Positions 57,001-63,000 of a stretch of 64,000 nt of DNA are shown in pieces. The translations under genes and the position numbers were made by a program. The notes below the pieces were generated by a model that did not search any database, had not been told where the DNA came from, and saw only the letters and a list, made by a program, of their open reading frames with translations. Source of the stretch: Verrucomicrobiaceae bacterium (GTDB lineage Bacteria; Verrucomicrobiota; Verrucomicrobiia; Verrucomicrobiales; Verrucomicrobiaceae); contig JAEUHK010000046.1 in the NCBI GenBank assembly GCA_016795465.1, positions 1 through 64,000 on the forward strand, read 5' to 3'. The stretch's first letter is position 1; every line of letters begins with the position of its first letter.

Positions 57001-60000
57001 ACAGGCGTGCCGGTCATCTCGCTCTGCTGCACCTGATAGTATTGGTAGAAGCCCGGCGTGGCTCCGCTGATGATCTGGAAGACCTGGCCGCTGGCGGCGC
57101 CGAGATCCCAGATGACGCTCGCATTAGCCGCGGAGGCGTTGGCAGCCCACACGCTCAATTCATACTCGCTGCCCGCCGTGAGCACTGTGCTCCATGCACC
57201 GCCACCGGCAGCCCGCAGGCTCACGCAGGAGTTTGTCCCCTGCACCAGCACCATGCGCTTGCCATGGCGTGCCTTGCCGGATTCCGTCCACGACACGATG
57301 CCGCCCGAGGCACCCGGCAGCACCTGCACACGCTGGATCGGCTCACCAAGACCGGAATTGACCCCACCGGACCAGCGGAAGGCATTGAACGCACCCAGCG
57401 AGGTGCCGGCACCATTGTAGCCGAGCACCGAGGTGCCGGTGCCGGTGACATTCGGCAGGCCCTGGATTTCAAAGCTGGGGTTGTCGAAGAGATTGGTGAC
57501 GTAGCAGGGATCGGTGTTCGCGAAGCCGAAGTCGATGGTGCCATCACAATCCGTGTCATCGCCATCCACGCCGCTCGCAGGCTCGCCACCGACACTCAGT
57601 GTGATGATCGGTGAGAAGACCTCCGCGCCGCTGCCTCCGGTCTGGATGGCATTGCTGTCGTTGTTGATGCCGTTGTCCAAATTCACACCGCCCGTGCTCA
57701 CCGAAGGATGATACACCGGGGGTGTGGGAATACGGACAAAGTAGTTCCCCGGTGCGAGACCGGCGAACTGATACGCACCGTTCCAATCGGTGATCGTGGT
57801 GGCCACCTGCGTGTCATCCGCATCACCCCGCGTGAGATTGGTGGAACGCCAGAGTTGCATGGAAATGTTCGGAGCGCCGCTTTCGGTGCTTTGACGCGTG
57901 CCGTTGTTGTTCATGTCGATGAACACCAGATTGCCGACACACAGTCCTTTGACGGTGACGACGACCGCCGTGGCGGCGCTCTGGCATCCGTTCACATCCG
58001 TGGCACGCACGCTGAAGCTGGTGGAGGCCGTCGCCGTGGTGGGAGTGCCGCTCACCACACCGGCGCTGCTGAGTGTGAGACCGGCGGGCAGCGTGCCCGT
58101 CGTGATCGCATAGGTGTAAGGCGCGGTGCCGCCGCTGGCGCTGAAGCTTTGCGAGTACCCCACGCCGACGTAACCATTCGCCAGCGAGGTCGGCGTCACG
58201 GTGATCGTGGGGCAGGCAGGCGAGACATTGTAGGCGCGGGAGCCTGTGCAGGCATTGGCATCCGTGGCGGTGATGGTGAAAGAGGCCGCGGCACTGCTCG
58301 TGGGCGTGCCCGTGATGGCACCGGTGGTCGTATTGAGGCTCAAGCCGACCGGGAGTGATCCACTCGTAACCGCGTATGTATAGGGCGCGACTCCTCCCGT
58401 GGCCGCGGCACTCGACGAGTAAGCGGTGCCAACCACAATCGTCGGCGAGATGGCCGCTGGCGTGATGGTGGGGCAGATCTTGATCGTGTAAGCACGCGTG
58501 CCGAGGCAGTTGTAGGCATCACGAGCCTGCACGGTGATGGAAACACCCGCGCCATTGCCCGTGGTAGGCGTTCCGGAAAGCACACCCGCCGTGCTGAGGG
58601 TCAAACCGGCCGGCAGCGTGCCCGCGGTGACGGTGTACTGATACGGCGAGGTCCCGCCGGTGGCCGTGAAGGTCTGCGAGTAGGCGATGCCCACCGAGCC
58701 GTTCGCGAGGGAGGTGGGATTCACGGTGATCGGCGGGCAGCTCATGGCCAGCGTGTAGTCACGCGTGGCCGTGCAGCCATTGGCATCCGTCGAGCGGATG
58801 GTGACGGTGCTGCTGATCTCCTGCGTGGGCGTGCCACTGAGCACGCCTGCGGTGCTCAAGGTCAGCCCGCCAGGCAGCGAACCGGTGGCGATGGCGTAGG
58901 TGTAAGGTGCCACGCCGCCACTGGAGGTGATCGTTTGCGAGAAGGCTGTGCCGACGGTGCCTGTGGTGGTGATGGCACCGAGGGTGAAGACCGGGCAGAT
59001 CTTGATCGTGTAGGCACGTGTGCCCTGGCAGCCGTAGGTGTCGGTGGCACGGATCGTCACGCTCACCCCTGCCCCGTTTGCCGTCGTCGGCGTGCCGCTG
59101 AGGACGCCCGTGGTGCTCAGTGTGAGGCCTGCGGGCAGCGTGCCTGCGGAGACGGCAAAGGAGTAAGGAGCCGTGCCGCCGCTGCCGCTGAGGGTCTGCG
59201 AGTAGGCGATGCCCACCGTGCCGTTTGCCACGGAGGTGGGATTCACCGTCACCGTGGGACACACGGGTGTCAGTGTGTAACTGCGAGTGCCCTGGCAGCC
59301 ATTCGAGTCCGTGGCGCGGATAGTGAAAGTCTGCGCCGTGGTGCTGGTGGGTGCGCCAGAGATGCCGCCATCACTGGCCAGCGTGAGTCCTGCGGGCAGC
59401 GTGCCGGTGGTGACCGCAAACGTGTAAGGCGCCAGACCTCCCGTGGCGGTGACGGTCTGCAAGTAACTGGCCCCCACGGTCGGTGTGCCCAGCGTGGCGG
59501 GATTCACCGTGAGCGAGGAGCAATTGATCGTGACGACGTAGTCTTCGATTTCACCGCTGCCCACCGCGCCGGTGGGTGTGGTGACGGCCTGGTTCGTCAA
59601 ACGCACACGCACACCTCGGTTCGTGCCCGGGCTGGAGGCCTGCGGCACGGTGAAGGTGATGTTCTGCGTGGTGGCCGTGGCTCCGCTGGCAATGGCACGG
59701 GAGGCCTCCAGACGCTCACCACCGCTGGAGAGCAGCGTGTCGCTGAAGACGCCGTCGTTGTTGAAGTCGATCCACGCGTTCAGATAGGCCGTGGCTCCGG
59801 TGTTGTTGAACACGGAGACCGGCAGCGTGGCGTTCACATTCTGCGTGATGCTCGCTGGCATCGTCACACCGTCTTCGTCATCCGCGCTGCCGGTGTTTGT
59901 GGTGTCGTCCGCCGTGGCGGTGTTGCTGGCGGTGACGCTGGATTCGACGTCCACGGTGGCACCGAGGCGCAGGTTGGTGTTCGCGACGCTCGTCGTGGTC

Positions 60001-63000
60001 GCCGTGGCGGCACCAGCGGGGTTCGTGGCGTGCGCCCAGTCACCCAGATCGGTGGTGGGAGCGGCGCGGAAGCAGAGCTTGCGGAGAGCGGCGGAGGCCT
60101 GGCCCGTGGTGGGCGCGGTATTGAAGGTCGAAGCCGCGGTCGAGCGCCAGAACTGGATCTCGATGCGGCGGATGGGCGTGTTCCCCCACGAGAAGCTGGC
60201 ATTGCCGTACACCGGCGTGGCGGCCTGCTGATCATCAAGGCCCCCGAGATAGGCACCCGCCGCGCCGTTGTTGATGATCTGCGGCCCGGTGCCGGTCGTC
60301 ACTGCATCACAGGTGACCGTCTGGCCGACGATCGATACCGGTGCAATGCCTGTGCCCGCCGCGTTGTAAGCACGCACAAAGGCCCATTCACGCGCCCCGC
60401 CGATCGTGCCGATGCTGCCGATGCCCAGATCGTCCATGAGCACATCCTTGTCGAAGGTGAGCTGCACCTGCGCATGGCCCGTGGCCGTGCCGACGCCGGT
60501 GGTGACGCTCGTGCTGGTGTCACCGGTGTTGTTGGTGAAGCGCAGACCGCCGAAGAACATCGGATTGCACTGCACATCGTTCGGATTGCCCTGCGTGTTG
60601 ACGTTGTCGTAGGTCGGATCGAAGCGCGGCACATAGATGTTCGGCGACTGCGCATCGTACATGTTGCTGGAGTAGCTCACCGTCACGCTGGTGTTGGTGG
60701 AGAGCACGTTGGAGAAGGTCTGGCTCGTGTAGGCGGCGTTCACCAGACGCGGCTGGCTGATCCAGCCGGTGCCCGCGGTGGGCGCGGTGCGGGTCAGCGT
60801 GCGCCAGTCCGGCCACACGAGGTAGGGCGGGCACTGCGGCATCGGCGCAAAGCCGAAGTCGATGGTGAGGTTCGTGTTGTTGTTGGTGTCACCATCCGTG
60901 ATGGACTCCGTGCCGATGGCGAGATTGACCAGGCCGCTCGTCACCGCCGTGCCGATGCCGAGCGTGTGAATGGCGTTGTTGTCATTGTCGTCGTCATTTT
61001 CAGCAAAAGCCGAGGGCGTGCCGAAACCATCCGGCACGCCGCTCGACATCGTGAAGCCCGCCGGAACGCTCGGCAGCCTCACAAAGTATTTTCCGGCCGC
61101 CAGCGAGGTGAACGAATACAAGCCGCCGCCCGCCGTGGTGATGTTCGAGCCCACCTGCACGTCATCGCCATTGCCGATGTAGTTGTCCGTGGTGCGGAAG
61201 AGCTGCACCGTCACGCCATCGAGGCCGGGCTCGCCCACATCACGCACGCCGTTGTTGTTGTCATCACGCCACACGAGGTTTCCGATGGTGAGCGAGGGCG
61301 CGATGACGACCGTGTAAGCACGCGAGGCCGGGCAGCCATTCGCATCGGAGGCACCGATGGTGAAGTTTGAGGTCGCGGCGGTGGTCGGTGTGCCGGTCAA
61401 AGCCCCTGTGCTGGTGTTCAGCGTGACGCCCGCGGGCAACGTGCCGCTGCTGACATTGTAAGTGTAAGGTGCCACACCGCCGCTGGCGCTTACGGATTGA
61501 TTGAAGGCCAGGCCCACCACGCCATTCGAGAGACTCGTGGGGCTCAGCGTGATGACCGGGCACACTTTGATGGAGACGATCTGCGTGCCCTGGCAGCCAT
61601 AAGTGTCATTCACACGCACCGTCACATTCACACTCGGGCCCGTGCTCGTCGTCGGCGTGCCGCTGATGACGCCGGTGGAGGCATTCAGCGTCAAACCTGC
61701 CGGCAGAGTGCCGCTGGTGATCGTCCACGTGCCATACGGCGCGGTGCCGCCGCTGGCGGTGAGGGGTTGCGAGTAAGCCGTGCCCACCGTGGCATTTGGC
61801 AGCGTGACCGGCGTGATCGAGATCGTGGGGCAGGCCGGTGTCAGCGTGAAGCTGCGTGAACCCGGGCAGGAGTTCGCATCCGTGGCGGTGATGGTGAAGG
61901 TGGCCGCGGTGGTGCTCGTCGGCGTGCCGGTGATGGCACCGGTGCTCGTGTTCAAGCTCAAGCCTGCCGGCAGACTGCCGCTGGTCACCGCATACACATA
62001 CGGCGAGATGCCCGCGCCGGCCGCGGCACTCGACGAATACGGCGTGCCGATGGTGAGCGTGCTGTTCAGCGTGGAGAGCGTGAGCACCGGGCAGATCTTC
62101 AAGGTCATCGTGCGGGTGCCGACGCATCCGCGAGCATCCGTGGCGGTGAAGGTGAGCGAAGTGCCAGAGCCATTGCTCGTCGTCGGCGTGCCGCTGATCG
62201 TGCCGGTGCCGGCGTTGAAGGTCAGCCCGGCAGGCAGCGTGCCATTCGTGAGTGCCAGCGTGTAAGGCGCGGTGCCGCCGCTGGCGCTGATGAGCTGGCT
62301 GTAAGCCGTTCCCACGGTGCCCACCGCTGGCAAAATCGGGCTCACCGTGATCGTGGGGCAGGTGAAGAGGCCAAAGTCGATGGTGAGATTGCTGTTCGAG
62401 TCCGAATCACCATCCGCCACCGATTCCGCGGCGAGCGCCAGATTGATAACCGGGCTCAAAAGCGCCGTTCCCACGCCACCGGGCTGCGAACCATCGTTGT
62501 TGTTGTCGATGTTGTTGTCCGTCGTGGCGACATTGGCGGTGGTGACGGTGTTCGCCGGCGTGGTGACACGCACATAGTAGTTCCCCGGCGAGAGATTGGT
62601 GAAACGATAAGCCCCGGCAGTATCCGTCGTCGTGTTCGCTCCGACCTGCGTGTCTTGATTGGCACCGGTGCCGCCGACGGCGTTGTCCGCGCCCGGATTG
62701 AAGAGCTGCACGGTGAGCCCAGCCACGGCGCTCTCACCCGCTTCCTTGATGCCGTCGTAATCCGCGTCGTTCCAGACGTGGTTACCGATGGTCATGCTCG
62801 GCTGGCAAAGCACGATGTCATCGATGGCCACCGGGCCGCTGCCCGCCGTGGCGCTCAAAATCAATGAGGCGGAGTCAATCTGCGCCGCGGTGGCCGTGGG
62901 CGAGATGGCGAAGGTGTAGATGTAGCGGCGCCAGTTCGGCTGTGTGACCGTGGCGGTGGCCTCGTTCCATCCATTGTAGTCCGTCGAGGTAAAGCTCGTT

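Noticed and set aside
55068..57614. 848-codon plus-strand reading frame
   Set aside because: Antisense shadow of the giant gene; its His/Arg/Ala/Gly-rich translation matches no protein family and follows the codon bias of the other strand. Similar plus-strand frames at 58935-61370, 47868-49655 and 41883-43760 are rejected for the same reason.
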